From NCBI RefSeq assembly GCF_027497255.1, contig NZ_CP114903.1, forward strand, positions 4,154,001 to 4,218,000: a stretch of DNA of 64,000 nucleotides, in the 5' to 3' direction. Source of the stretch: Micromonospora sp. WMMD882. GTDB taxonomy: Bacteria; Actinomycetota; Actinomycetes; Mycobacteriales; Micromonosporaceae. Position 1 is the stretch's first letter. Each line of letters starts with the position of its first letter. The position numbers were made by a program, and so were the translations under genes. Shown piece after piece: positions 25,478 through 34,269 of this stretch. The notes beneath the pieces were generated by a model. It ran no database searches. It worked only from the letters and a program-made list of their open reading frames with translations, and was not told the DNA's origin.

Positions 25478-25752
25478 TCAGGCGGCGCCGTCGTCGTACG
25501 TCGCCCGGTGGGCGAGCACGTCGTCCATGTGCGTCTCGGCCCAGCCCTTGAGGCCACGTGTCACCTGGTGCAGGGAGAGGCCGAGGTCGGTCAGCTCGTA
25601 GGTGACCGTCACGGGCACGGTCGGCGTCACCGTACGGGTGATCAGACCGTCGCGTTCCAGGGAGCGCAGCGTCTGGGTCAGCATCTTCGGGCTGGCCCCG
25701 GCCAGCAGGCGGGCGAGCTCCGAGTAGCGCGACGGCCGGGGCTCACCGGCGC
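25478..25752 (-). pseudogene. HxlR-family regulator, 5'-truncated
   Basis: The remaining about 90 codons read as the second half of an HxlR-type winged helix: RYSELARLLAGASPKML, TQTLRSLERDGLITRT, YELTDLGLSL, then a normal C-terminus. Full-length relatives have about 110-125 residues. The N-terminal 30 or so residues, with the start codon and conserved Cys region, are missing. The frame runs leftover into sequence belonging to the adjacent gene near 25750. An internal ATG at 25684 would give only 68 residues without the DNA-reading helix. It is divergent from a likewise truncated aldo/keto reductase, which looks like one deletion event. Confidence 0.8.
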
Positions 25753-26517
25753 AGACCGCCGGCCGACCGCGCGGGCGCGCTCGCCGTCCTCCGCGAGGCC
25801 GTCGAGCTCGGCGTCACCCACATCGACACCGCCGACGCGTACGGGCCACACGTCACCAACCAACTGATCCGCGAGGCGCTGTACCCGTACCCGGACACGC
25901 TGCACATCGCGACCAAGGTCGGCGCGACCCGCGACCAGCAGGGCGGCTGGCCTCCGGCCCGGGATCCGGAGAGCCTGCGTCGGGCCGTGCACGAGAACCT
26001 CGACAACCTCGGTCTCGACGTGCTCGACCTGGTCAACCTCCGGCTCGGCGACGCCGAGGGCCCCCGTCCCGGGTCGGTCGTCGAGGCGTTCGAGACGCTC
26101 GTCGGGCTCCAGCGGCAGGGCCTGATCCGGCATCTCGGGGTGAGCAACGCGACGCCGGAGCAGGTCGCCGAGGCGCAGACGATCGCGCCCGTCGTGTGCG
26201 TGCAGAACATGTACAACCTCGCGTGCCGTCAGGACGACGAGCTGATCGACGCGCTCGCCGGGCAGGGCATCGCGTACGTGCCGTTCTTCCCGCTCGGCGG
26301 TTTCAGCCCGTTGCAGTCCTCGGCGCTCTCGGCCGTGGCCGCCCGCCGGGAGACCACCCCGATGTCCGTCGCCCTGGCCTGGCTGCTGCGGCGCTCGCCG
26401 AACATCCTGCTGATCCCCGGCACCTCGTCCACGGCGCACCTGCGGGAGAACGTCGCGGGCGCGGGGCTCCAGCTTTCCGACGACGACCTGGCCGAGCTGG
26501 ACAGGATCGGCCGTTAG
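25753..26517 (+). pseudogene. Aldo/keto reductase, 5'-truncated
   Basis: The frame encodes the family from the first alpha helix onward: PADRAGALAVLREAVELG, THIDTADAYGPHVTN (Asp and Tyr of the active site), VGATRDQ with the catalytic Lys just before it, QNMYNLACRQ and LIPGTSS near the NADPH site. The N-terminal beta hairpin and first strand, roughly 30-40 residues, and any start codon are missing. The first in-frame ATG, at 25987, would delete the active site. The break is at about 25750, exactly where the divergent HxlR gene is also cut. Function has most likely been lost. Confidence 0.8.
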
Positions 26518-26549
26518 GTCGAGCGTCCGGGCGCGCCGGCCGGGTGGAC

Positions 26550-27644
26550 TCAGGCGCTGGGCTGCCGCTTTCTGGTGAGGCGGACACTGCCGTCCGGCAC
26601 GCCGGCGGCGGGGGCGAGGGCGTAGCCGGCGCGTTCGTACAGTCTGATGTTGCGCTCGCTGCGGTGGCCGGTGAACAGCTCGCAGCGGGTGGTCCCCTCG
26701 GGGGCCTGGGCCTCGGCGTACGCGAGCAGCCAGCCGCCGATACCCTGGCCCGCCTGGTCGGGAGCGACCATGAGGCGGCCGATCGTCCAGGTCGGCCCGT
26801 CCGCCCGGGCCCGGACGGCCGCGACGAGGCGACCGTGTCGGCGGACCCGCCACGTCTGCCAGGTCGACGTCGAGGCGCGCAGGTCGTCGAGGGTCTCCCG
26901 GAGCGGTGGCAGGTCGAGGGTGTCGTTGGCGAGGGCTTCCTGCACCCAGCAGCATCGTTGCAGCACCAGCAGCTCGGCGAGGTCGTCGGGCCGGACCGGG
27001 GCCAGGGTGAGCCCGTCCACCGGCCCGGGGACGCTGGTGTCGTCGGGGCCGGCGTCGGCGCGCAGGGACCGGGTGGCCTCGGCCACCCGGGTCAGCTCAC
27101 GCAGCAACCCCTGAGCGCCTTCGTCGAGTTTCGCGGACCGGACGACCTGCCCCTCGGGGATGCTGTCGGGGATGCGGAGGGCGACGGCGGCGCCGATGGG
27201 CAGCATTCTCAGGGTGGTGACGACCTGCTTGGCCATCTGCGCCGACCGGGTGCCGGCCGAGGTGTTGCCGTAGCTGACGAACCCCACGGGCTTCCACGCC
27301 CACTCGTGGTAGAGGAAGTCGAAGGCGTTCTTCAGCACCGCCGGCATGCCGAAGTTGTACTCGGGCGTGACCACCACGAACGCGTCGGCTGCGGCCACCC
27401 GGCGGCTCCACGCGCGGGTGTGCTCGTGGACGTAGCCGCCGCTGGCGGGGTGCTCGGGCTCGTCGAGCAGCGGCAGCCCGACGTCGGCGAGGTCGGCGAC
27501 GTCGATGGTGAGGCCGGCGGCGGTGGCCACCGGGACGGTCGCCCGGACGAACCAGGCGGCGACCGCCGGCGCCAGCCGTCCGGGGCGGGTGCTTCCCACG
27601 ACGACGAGGACGCGGAGGGGCGCGGGCGACGGTGTCGGTGACAT
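26550..27644 (-). CDS. NADPH-dependent FMN reductase fused to GNAT acetyltransferase
   Basis: Predicted 364-residue two-domain protein. Residues about 10-190 are a flavodoxin-like NADPH:FMN reductase (VVVGSTRPGRLAPAVAAWF phosphate loop, VTPEYNFGMPAVLKNAFDFL flavin motif). Residues about 210-360 are a GNAT domain (LMVAPDQAGQGIGGWLLAYA acetyl-CoA loop, NIRLYERAGYAL). Each half has its normal length; the fusion itself is unusual. The ATG at 27644 sits inside a perfect TGACATGTCA palindrome that recurs 32 nt upstream. Divergent to it is a MarR regulator, so the gene is very probably repressed by that protein. The biological substrate of either half is unknown; quinone or electrophile detoxification would fit the family. 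Confidence 0.88.
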   Translation of the reverse strand: MSPTPSPAPLRVLVVVGSTRPGRLAPAVAAWFVRATVPVATAAGLTIDVADLADVGLPLLDEPEHPASGGYVHEHTRAWSRRVAAADAFVVVTPEYNFGMPAVLKNAFDFLYHEWAWKPVGFVSYGNTSAGTRSAQMAKQVVTTLRMLPIGAAVALRIPDSIPEGQVVRSAKLDEGAQGLLRELTRVAEATRSLRADAGPDDTSVPGPVDGLTLAPVRPDDLAELLVLQRCCWVQEALANDTLDLPPLRETLDDLRASTSTWQTWRVRRHGRLVAAVRARADGPTWTIGRLMVAPDQAGQGIGGWLLAYAEAQAPEGTTRCELFTGHRSERNIRLYERAGYALAPAAGVPDGSVRLTRKRQPSA

Positions 27645-27684
27645 GTCAACGACCGTACCCGGCATTTCTGTGACATGTCAACGA
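27639..27684. promoter_or_regulatory. Two MarR operator candidates TGACATGTCA
   Basis: The 14-mer TGACATGTCAACGA occurs at 27639-27652 and 27671-27684, with the 10-bp core a perfect palindrome. Centre distance is 32 bp, about three helical turns. The first copy contains the start codon of the fusion gene on the minus strand. The second lies 18 nt before the MarR start, near a TAGGGT box (27690-27695). This is a classic layout for autoregulated divergent control. Confidence 0.8.
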
Positions 27685-27701
27685 GCTGTTAGGGTGACGA
27701 C

Positions 27702-28151
27702 GTGGACGTTGCCTGGCTGAGTGACGACGAGGAACGGGCATGGCGCGCGTTCCGGCGTCTGCTGACCGCGTTACCGGCCCGGCTCGGCCGGGACCTGGCC
27801 CACGACTCGGGGCTGTCACCGGCGGACTACGAGGTGCTGAGCACGCTGTCGGAGAAGCCGGACCGCCGGTGGGCGCTTCGGGACCTGGCGGCCAAGATGG
27901 AGTGGTCACGCAGCCGGCTCTCCCACCACGCGACCCGCATGCAGGGGCGCGGGCTGGTCGACAAGGAGCCGGATCCGCAGGACGCCCGGGGCTGCGTCCT
28001 GCGCCTGACCGACGACGGCTTCCGGGTGTTGGAGGACGCCGCGCCGCGCCACGTCGTCTCGGTACGCGCGCGTTTTCTCGATCATCTGAGCCCCGCCGAG
28101 CTCGCGGCGCTGCGGGAGCTGTCGACCCGGATCGCCGACCTGCCCGACTGA
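27702..28151 (+). CDS. MarR-family transcriptional regulator
   Basis: Predicted 149-residue winged-helix regulator with standard length. Recognition helix and wing are visible in WALRDLAAKMEWSRSRLSHH and GLVDKEPDPQDARGCVLRLT. An N-terminal helix pair includes LSPADYEVLSTL. The start is GTG at 27702, close to the likely promoter, so the transcript may be leaderless. It faces the reductase-acetyltransferase fusion gene across two TGACATGTCA sites. There is no Cys in the sensory region, so an oxidant-thiol mechanism is not supported; a small-molecule ligand is more likely. Confidence 0.92.
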   Translation: MDVAWLSDDEERAWRAFRRLLTALPARLGRDLAHDSGLSPADYEVLSTLSEKPDRRWALRDLAAKMEWSRSRLSHHATRMQGRGLVDKEPDPQDARGCVLRLTDDGFRVLEDAAPRHVVSVRARFLDHLSPAELAALRELSTRIADLPD

Positions 28152-28395
28152 CGGTCGGCGGCGGGTCGACCGCCTGGGCGGGCCTCCCCGGCGCGCCCGG
28201 GCCCCGCTCGCCTGGCCGCTGACCTGCGCGGCGAATACCATGCTGACGGCCCGGCCGGTGGCCGTGCGCCGAGCGACCGCCACGCCGGCCGACGGTGACG
28301 GCGACAGACCGCGGAAGCGGCAGGAAGGGGCTCTCCGTGATCGGGGTGGCACGGTCGAGGGACGTCGGCCGCACGACCGGGCACCGGCGGCGCGG

Positions 28396-29517
28396 GTGAA
28401 CCGGGTGGTCGTGGTGGGCAGCGGCTCGTTGGCCCGGGCCGTCTGCAACTCCACCGCGGTCGTCGCCGACCGCCCGGTCACGGTCACGGTGGTCGGCCGC
28501 GACGCCAGCCGGGCCGCCGAGGTGGCCTACGTGGCCGGGGCACGGGCGGCGCTCAGCGGGACGCCGGCCCGGTTCCGGTCCGCCGCCGTCGCGTTCGGCG
28601 ACGACACGGCACAGGGCGACCGGCCCGACCGGTCCGACCGGCGGGCTCCCGGCGGCGACCTGGCCGCGCTGCTCGCCGACGAGACGCCGGACGCCGTGCT
28701 GCACTGCGCCTCCGTGCAGTCGCCCTGGGAGTCGGTGACCGCCCCGTCGGGCTGGACCAGGCTGCTGGCCGGGGCCGGCTTCGGGGTGACGGCGCCGCTG
28801 CACGCGCTGCTGGCCAGCCGGGTGGCCGGGGCGGTCCGGCGCAGCGGGGTGCCGGCCCGGGTCCTGAACGCCTGTTTCCCGGACGCGGTCAACCCGATCC
28901 TGGCCGCGCTCGGCCTGCCGGTCGACGCCGGCGTCGGCAACGTCGCGCTGCTCACCGCCTCGCTGCGGGCGGCGTTGCGGCTCGGGCCGGACGACCGGCT
29001 GCGGGTCCTCGCGCACCACGTGCACCTGTACCCGCCGGACGGGCCGGAGCGGGAGGCGCTGGCCTGGACGGACGACGGCCCGGTGGCGGACGTGACGGGC
29101 GGGCTGTCCGGCCAGCGGAGCTGCCGCCGCGCCGAGCTCAACGCGGTCACCGGTCACACCGCCGCGCTGCTGCTGCGGGACTGGCGACCGGGCGCGGTCG
29201 TGCGCACCAACCTGCCGGGGCCGAACGGGCTGCCGGGCGGGTACCCGGTGCGGGTCACCGACGACGGGATCGCCCTGGACCTGCCGCCCGGCTGGGACCG
29301 GGCGCGGGCGGTCGACTGGAACGTCCGGGCCGGGGCCCGGGAGGGCGTCCGGGTGGACGGCGACCGGGTCCGCTTCACCGGGTCCGCCGTCGAGGCGTTG
29401 CGCGGGTACGTTCCGGACCTGGCGGAGGGCTTCGCGGTCACCGAGCTGGAGTCGGTGGCCGCCCGGTTGCTCGACCTGCGGGACGGCCTGCGCCCCGAGC
29501 CCGCCACGACGAGCTGA
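28396..29517 (+). CDS. Rossmann-fold dehydrogenase-like protein
   Basis: Predicted 373-residue protein that begins with a nucleotide-binding loop (NRVVVVGSGSLARAVCNS) and a following strand ending in VGRDAS, as in NAD(P)-dependent dehydrogenases of the saccharopine/opine type. Later blocks such as LHCASVQSPWE, NACFPDAVNPILAALGLP and NLPGPNGLPGGYPVRV look conserved-type, but I cannot name the family with confidence. The GTG at 28396 puts the loop at the N-terminus; an ATG at 28240 would add 52 Arg-rich residues and is less likely. It is the first gene of the right-hand region and could belong to the NRPS cluster (imine or keto reduction). Substrate unknown. Confidence 0.65.
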   Translation: MNRVVVVGSGSLARAVCNSTAVVADRPVTVTVVGRDASRAAEVAYVAGARAALSGTPARFRSAAVAFGDDTAQGDRPDRSDRRAPGGDLAALLADETPDAVLHCASVQSPWESVTAPSGWTRLLAGAGFGVTAPLHALLASRVAGAVRRSGVPARVLNACFPDAVNPILAALGLPVDAGVGNVALLTASLRAALRLGPDDRLRVLAHHVHLYPPDGPEREALAWTDDGPVADVTGGLSGQRSCRRAELNAVTGHTAALLLRDWRPGAVVRTNLPGPNGLPGGYPVRVTDDGIALDLPPGWDRARAVDWNVRAGAREGVRVDGDRVRFTGSAVEALRGYVPDLAEGFAVTELESVAARLLDLRDGLRPEPATTS

Positions 29518-29540
29518 CCGGGTCGACAGGTGACCGCCCG

Positions 29541-29652
29541 GCAGCGCCCCTGGTTGGCCGCTGACGCCGGCAGCGCCCCTGGCCGGTCGTGACCGCCGGC
29601 AGCGCCCCTGGCCGGTCGTGACCGCCGGCAGCGCCCCTGGCCGGCGCCGACG
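29541..29652. repeat. 29-bp tandem repeat, four copies
   Basis: Units starting at 29541, 29570, 29599 and 29628, each beginning GCAGCGCCCCTGG. Units two and three are identical; the last is partial and degenerate. It fills most of the 162-nt gap before the DUF885-like gene. The unit length is not a multiple of three, in contrast to the coding repeats in this window. Each unit carries GCCGGC-type dyads, but I see no defined function. Confidence 0.85.
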
Positions 29653-29679
29653 GGCCGGACCGGTGGGTAGGGTCGGGCT

Positions 29680-31314
29680 GTGGAGACGATCTACGAGCTC
29701 GGGCAGGCGGTCTGGGCCTGGCGGACGGTGACGCAGCCCGACTCCGGTGACGATCTGCCGCGGGTGGACCGTCCGGCGGGCTGGGTGGCGGACTGGTCCG
29801 CCGCGGCGGTGGCGGCGCGCCGTGCCGCGCTTGCCGACTTCGAGGAACGGCTGGCGGCGATCCCGGACGACGGCCCGGTCCCGGCGCGGGTCGACCGGCG
29901 GCTGGTCGGGTCGGCCCTGGCCCGGGCACGTTGGGAGCTGGACCGGCTACGGTCCTGGCAGCGCAACCCGGTGTTCTACCTGGACCAGAGCCTCGGTCCG
30001 GTGCACCGGGCGCTGCTGACGCGGACGCCGGACGAGGCGGAGGTACGCCGGCACCTGGCCCGGGTGCCGGAGACGTTGCGGCACGCGCGGGAGAACCTGA
30101 CCGGCCACGCGGCTGCGCCGTTCGCCGATTCGGCGGTCCGGCTGCTGGGCCGGGCGGTGCCGGCGCTCGGCCAGTCGATGGCGGCGCTGGGCCTCGACGC
30201 GGCGGCGGTCGAGGCGCAGCGGGCGTTGGCCGGGTTCGCGGAGTGGCTGCGCGCGGAGCGGGCGACGTTCGCCGCGTCCACCGCCGTGCCCGACATCGGG
30301 TTCCTGCTGCACCGGGTGGCTCTCCTGCCCTGGTCGGCGGAGCGTATCCGGCAGATGGCGGCGCAGGAGTGGAACCGCGCGGTCGCGTTGGAGGCGGTGC
30401 TGCGTCAGGGTGTTCCGCAGTCGCCGCCGCTGCCTGCCGACGTCGCCGAGCAGATCGCCCGGCAGCGCCGGGACGAGGAGGCGGTCCGCCGGTTCTGCGA
30501 CGAGCGGGACCTGTTGACCGTGCCGGCGGACGCCCGGTGGTACCGGTACGCGCCGATGCCCCCGCATCTGGCGCCCCTGAGCTGGCTCGGCGTCGCCGAC
30601 GACCTGGCGGAGGGAAACGACGCGTTCCGCTTCGTGCCGGATCCGGCCGGGGACCTCGGCTACTTCGACCGGGCGGCGGCCGTGGACCCGCGCCTGACCA
30701 TCTGCCACGAGGGGGTGCACGCGTTGCAACTGGCCCTGACCTGGCAGCATCCGGATCCGTTGCGCCGCCGGTTCTACGACTCCACGCCGAACGAGGGCAT
30801 CGCCTTCTACTACGAGGAGCTGATGTTGACGGCCGGCCTGTTCGCCGACGCGCCGGCCAGCGCCGCGGTGATCGCCAACTTCCTGCGGTTGCGGGCGTTG
30901 CGCGCCGACCTGGACATCGGGCTGGCGTCGGGGGCGGTGTCCATCGAGGAGGCGGCCGAGCGGCTCGCGCGGGACGTGCCGATGGACCGGGCGTCCGCGT
31001 GGGACGAGGCGGTGATGTTCGCCGGCTGCCCCGGGCAGGGTTTGAGCTACCTGGTCGGCAAGATGCAGATCCTCGACCTGCTGGCGGCCGGTGGCGGGCG
31101 GGACGGGCTGCGGGCCTTCCACGACGGGCTGTGGCGGGACGGCAACGTGCCGCTGGCGCTGTTCGGCTGGGAACACCACGGCCAGCTCGCCCAGCTCGCG
31201 GCGGCGGACCGGCTGGCAGCGGCGACGCCCCGGAGGGCGGACCAACCCGGAGCGACGACGGCGACAGACCGGCCGGCGGCGACGGCGGGGCTCAGGACGG
31301 CAGCGGCAGGCTGA
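29680..31314 (+). CDS. DUF885-like zinc metallopeptidase-type protein
   Basis: Predicted 544-residue, all-helical protein with a zinc-metallopeptidase signature HEGVH at 343-347 and a downstream glutamate in NEGIAFYYEEL (Glu 372), the spacing seen in DUF885 proteins. PGQGLSYLVGKMQILDL near residue 450 is another hallmark of that family. There is no signal peptide, so it should be cytosolic; DUF885 members are mostly uncharacterised carboxypeptidase-like enzymes. The C-terminal about 30 residues are low-complexity Ala/Thr/Arg. The start is GTG at 29680. Its 3' end overlaps the convergent FemAB/GNAT-like gene by 23 bases. Involvement in the peptide cluster (self-protection or product trimming) is only conceivable. 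Confidence 0.82.
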   Translation: METIYELGQAVWAWRTVTQPDSGDDLPRVDRPAGWVADWSAAAVAARRAALADFEERLAAIPDDGPVPARVDRRLVGSALARARWELDRLRSWQRNPVFYLDQSLGPVHRALLTRTPDEAEVRRHLARVPETLRHARENLTGHAAAPFADSAVRLLGRAVPALGQSMAALGLDAAAVEAQRALAGFAEWLRAERATFAASTAVPDIGFLLHRVALLPWSAERIRQMAAQEWNRAVALEAVLRQGVPQSPPLPADVAEQIARQRRDEEAVRRFCDERDLLTVPADARWYRYAPMPPHLAPLSWLGVADDLAEGNDAFRFVPDPAGDLGYFDRAAAVDPRLTICHEGVHALQLALTWQHPDPLRRRFYDSTPNEGIAFYYEELMLTAGLFADAPASAAVIANFLRLRALRADLDIGLASGAVSIEEAAERLARDVPMDRASAWDEAVMFAGCPGQGLSYLVGKMQILDLLAAGGGRDGLRAFHDGLWRDGNVPLALFGWEHHGQLAQLAAADRLAAATPRRADQPGATTATDRPAATAGLRTAAAG

Positions 31315-32260
31315 GCACCGTGTCGCCGGCCAGGCCGCGATGGGGGCGGCGGACCGGGGCCGGCTCACGGTCGCCGTCCCGGAAGGCGGTGGCGTGCAGC
31401 CGGCCGGCCGCGTCCACGGTGACGACCGGGTTGGCGCGCAGGAGTTCCCGGACGCCGGGGCCGTCCCGCCGGACGGACATCCGGACCCGTACGTCGCGCA
31501 GGGGTGGCGGCGCGGGCTCCGCGCCCGCCCCCAGGTCGATCTTGGCTTGCAGGGTGCCCTTCCGCAGGAACGGCTCGCACCCCTGGAAGTCGACCCGTCG
31601 GTGGCCGTGGTCGAGCGCCCAGGCCAGCAGGAAGTGTCCGGCCGACTTGGTCGCCCCGCTGGCCAGCAGCTCCGGCGCGCCGCCGAGCACGCCGGCGAGC
31701 CGCGCGTCGACCTGGGACTCGGCGACGTGGTTGACGGAGCCGGCCACCGGCTCGTCGTGGCCGTCGGCGTACACCAGCATCAGGTGGCCGTGCCGGAACA
31801 GGTCCCGGCGGGCGGCCTCGCGCACGGTGGTCCGGGCCGCCGTGCCGTGCCGGGCGGTCATCGTGGGCAGGTACATCCGGTCGTAGAACCGGTCGAAGTC
31901 CTCGTCGCGGGTGCTGATCTCGTAGCGGTGCCCGAGCTGCCGGACCCGCCGGCGGTGCTGGCGGCGCTGCTCGCCGGAGAGCACGCCGCTCAGGTCGCCC
32001 GGGTCGGCGGCCAGGTCGGTCACCATGTGTACGCGCAGCGGCAGCAGCAGCCCCCCGGCCCCGCCGCCGTCGTCCTCCTCGAACAGCAGGTCGACGTCGT
32101 CGAGCCGGTCGACGGACCCGACCCGGCCAGCGGCGGCGATGTCGGCCAGGTAGGCCCGTAGGTAGTAGTCGACGGTCCGGCTGCCGGACAGTCCGATGCG
32201 TACCGGATGCCCGGCGCGGACGCCGTCGATCCGGGTCCGTACCCGGGGGTCGTCGGCCAC
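31292..32260 (-). CDS. FemAB/GNAT-like acyl- or aminoacyltransferase
   Basis: Predicted 322-residue protein of the GNAT_6/FemAB-like group. EDFDRFYDRMYLPTMTARHG is the typical start of the transferase core. HLMLVYADGHDEPVAGSVN forms the beta sheet, and DFQGCEPFLRKGTLQAKIDLG is the conserved ending (KG-x2-QAK). Such proteins transfer aminoacyl groups from tRNA (FemX, PacB in pacidamycin) or other acyl groups onto amines. The gene starts with GTG one nucleotide after the stop of the asparagine-synthetase gene, so the two are coupled. Within an NRPS cluster it could add an amino acid or acyl group after assembly (inference). Confidence 0.75.
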   Translation of the reverse strand: MADDPRVRTRIDGVRAGHPVRIGLSGSRTVDYYLRAYLADIAAAGRVGSVDRLDDVDLLFEEDDGGGAGGLLLPLRVHMVTDLAADPGDLSGVLSGEQRRQHRRRVRQLGHRYEISTRDEDFDRFYDRMYLPTMTARHGTAARTTVREAARRDLFRHGHLMLVYADGHDEPVAGSVNHVAESQVDARLAGVLGGAPELLASGATKSAGHFLLAWALDHGHRRVDFQGCEPFLRKGTLQAKIDLGAGAEPAPPPLRDVRVRMSVRRDGPGVRELLRANPVVTVDAAGRLHATAFRDGDREPAPVRRPHRGLAGDTVLSLPLPS

Positions 32261-32261
32261 G

Positions 32262-34079
32262 TCAGCGCACCCGCACGCCGTACGTCCGCAGCCAGGTGTC
32301 GATCTCCACGATCGGGGTGAACAGGTGCGCGGCGTTCATCCAGGTCATGGTGTCGCCGTGGCCGCCGACCAGGGCGCGGACGCGGTCCGCGTCGAGCAGC
32401 GGCGCGAGCGGGGAGCCGGGATCGTCGAGCAGCCGGTCGATGGCCCGCAGCACCTCCCGTTCGTGGTCCGGGTCGTGGGTGCCGGGGTAGCCGCTCTTGC
32501 GGCGTTCGACGGTGGCGGTCGGCACGACGTCGGCCACCGCGCGGGAGAGCAGCGCCTTGGGGCGGCCACCGGCGGCCTTGAGCCGCCAGGGCACGTTCCA
32601 GACGTACTCCACCAGCCTGTGGTCGCATAACGGGACGCGTACCTCCAGGCCGACGGCCATGCTCATCCGGTCGGCGCGGTCCAGCAGGCAGGCGAGCGGG
32701 CCGAGCATGTTGAGGTACAGCACCTCACGCATCCGGGCGTCGTGGCCGGTCTCGCCGGGCAGTCGGGGCACCTGGGCCAGCAGCGTCCGGTAGCGGTCCC
32801 GCTCCTGACCGGCCGGGTCGATCCGGGTACGGATCTCGGGGCTCAGCGAGTCGGCGAGGCGCGGCGCGTCGCCCAGCCACGGGAAGCTGTCCCGCCCGAC
32901 CATGGCCGGGTCGTGGTACCACGGGTAACCCCCGAACAGCTCGTCGGCGGCCTCGGCGGACAGCGCCACGGTGGACTGTTCCCGGATGCGCGCGAACAGC
33001 AGGTGCATGGACGTGTCGAACTGGCCGAAGCTGGGCAGGTCACGGGCCGCCCGCGCGACGGGGAAGGCGGCCAGGATGTCGGCGGTGTCCAGCAGCACCT
33101 CGTCGTGTTCGGTGCCGATGTGCCGGGCCGCCGCCGCCGCGTAGGGGGCGTCCCGTTCGGGCCGCATCGCGGTGGGCCGGAAGTTGCGGTCGTCGCCGAC
33201 GAAGTCGACGCAGTGGGTGCGCAGGGTCTCGCCGCCGGCGAGGTGGCGGGCCGCCAGCGCCGACACGGCGGTGGAGTCGAGTCCGCCGGAGAGCATCGCG
33301 CTGACCGGCACGTCCGCCACCAACTGCCGGGCGACCGCGCTCTCCAGCAGCTCACGTACGGTGGCCACGGTGTCGTCGAGGCTGTCCTCGTGCTCGTACG
33401 ACGTCAGCCGCCAGTACGCCGACTCGCGCAGCCCGCCGGGGCTCAGCCGCAGCAGGTGGCCGGGGCGCACCTCGTGCATGCCGCGCAGCGGTGTCTCGCC
33501 GGGCATGGTGAGGCGGGGGTTGAGCAGCATCGGCAGCGACTCGACGTCCAGCTCCGGCTGGAACGCCGGGTGGGCGAGCAGCCCCTTGGGCTCGGAGGCG
33601 AAGATCAACCCACCCGGATACGGGTGGTAGTACAGCGGTTTGACCCCCATCCGGTCCCGGGCGAGCAGCAGCTCCCGGGTGCGGCCGTCCCAGACGGCGA
33701 AGGCGAAGATGCCGTCCAGCCGGGTCAGGCAGTCGACCCCCCACTGAAGGTACGCGCGGAGCAGGACCTCGGTGTCGGACGCGGAGCGGAACCGTTGCCC
33801 GTGCGCGGTCAGCTCGGCGCGCAGCTCCCGGTAGTTGTAGAGCTCGCCGTTGTAGGTGAGGGCGACCGTCTCGTCGCCGACGCGTTCCGTCATCGGCTGC
33901 TGGCCGCCGTCGAGGTCGATGACGGCCAGCCGACGGTGCCCCAGGGCGGCGTGCCGGTCCACCCACACGCCGCGCCCGTCCGGTCCGCGTCGCCGCAACG
34001 TGTCCGTCATGCGGGCGATCAGCTCGACCTCGTCGTCAAGGTGACGACTCAGGTCGACCCATCCGGCGATTCCGCACAT
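32262..34079 (-). CDS. asnB: Asparagine synthetase (glutamine-hydrolysing)-like amidotransferase
   Basis: Predicted 605-residue AsnB-type enzyme. Cys2 of MCGIAGWVD is the glutaminase nucleophile, RGPDGRG and LTYNGELYNYREL complete the N-terminal Ntn domain (1-about 200), and SGGLDST (about 260) is the ATP-pyrophosphate loop of the synthetase domain. The length is normal. In natural-product clusters these enzymes make amides from free or bound carboxylates, or close lactams (beta-lactam synthetase relatives). The context with a FemAB-like gene and NRPS genes suggests a biosynthetic rather than housekeeping role. A rare TTA leucine codon is present (complement of 32628-32630, in VPLCDH). The leader contains an 8-bp perfect inverted repeat at 34123-34145. 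Confidence 0.93.
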   Translation of the reverse strand: MCGIAGWVDLSRHLDDEVELIARMTDTLRRRGPDGRGVWVDRHAALGHRRLAVIDLDGGQQPMTERVGDETVALTYNGELYNYRELRAELTAHGQRFRSASDTEVLLRAYLQWGVDCLTRLDGIFAFAVWDGRTRELLLARDRMGVKPLYYHPYPGGLIFASEPKGLLAHPAFQPELDVESLPMLLNPRLTMPGETPLRGMHEVRPGHLLRLSPGGLRESAYWRLTSYEHEDSLDDTVATVRELLESAVARQLVADVPVSAMLSGGLDSTAVSALAARHLAGGETLRTHCVDFVGDDRNFRPTAMRPERDAPYAAAAARHIGTEHDEVLLDTADILAAFPVARAARDLPSFGQFDTSMHLLFARIREQSTVALSAEAADELFGGYPWYHDPAMVGRDSFPWLGDAPRLADSLSPEIRTRIDPAGQERDRYRTLLAQVPRLPGETGHDARMREVLYLNMLGPLACLLDRADRMSMAVGLEVRVPLCDHRLVEYVWNVPWRLKAAGGRPKALLSRAVADVVPTATVERRKSGYPGTHDPDHEREVLRAIDRLLDDPGSPLAPLLDADRVRALVGGHGDTMTWMNAAHLFTPIVEIDTWLRTYGVRVR

Positions 34080-34122
34080 CCGTGACTCCCCGTCGCCGAC
34101 ACCCGCACGGTCTCCACCCGGC

Positions 34123-34145
34123 GTCGCAGGTCAGCGGCCTGCGAC
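34123..34145. promoter_or_regulatory. Inverted repeat in the AsnB/TylF divergent region
   Basis: GTCGCAGG and CCTGCGAC separated by 7 nt, 44-66 nt upstream of the asnB-like start. It could be an operator or an mRNA hairpin in the 190-nt divergent interval. No sequence relation to the other repeats noted here. Confidence 0.35.
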
Positions 34146-34269
34146 GGGGGGAAGGATACCCCGGGCCATTCTCACCGTGATCAACCGCGCGCGCACCCCG
34201 GGCCGGGCCCCGGGTGGACGCGGGCGGCGTGAGGGCCGACAATCACCGCAGACCGAGAGGAGACACGAC

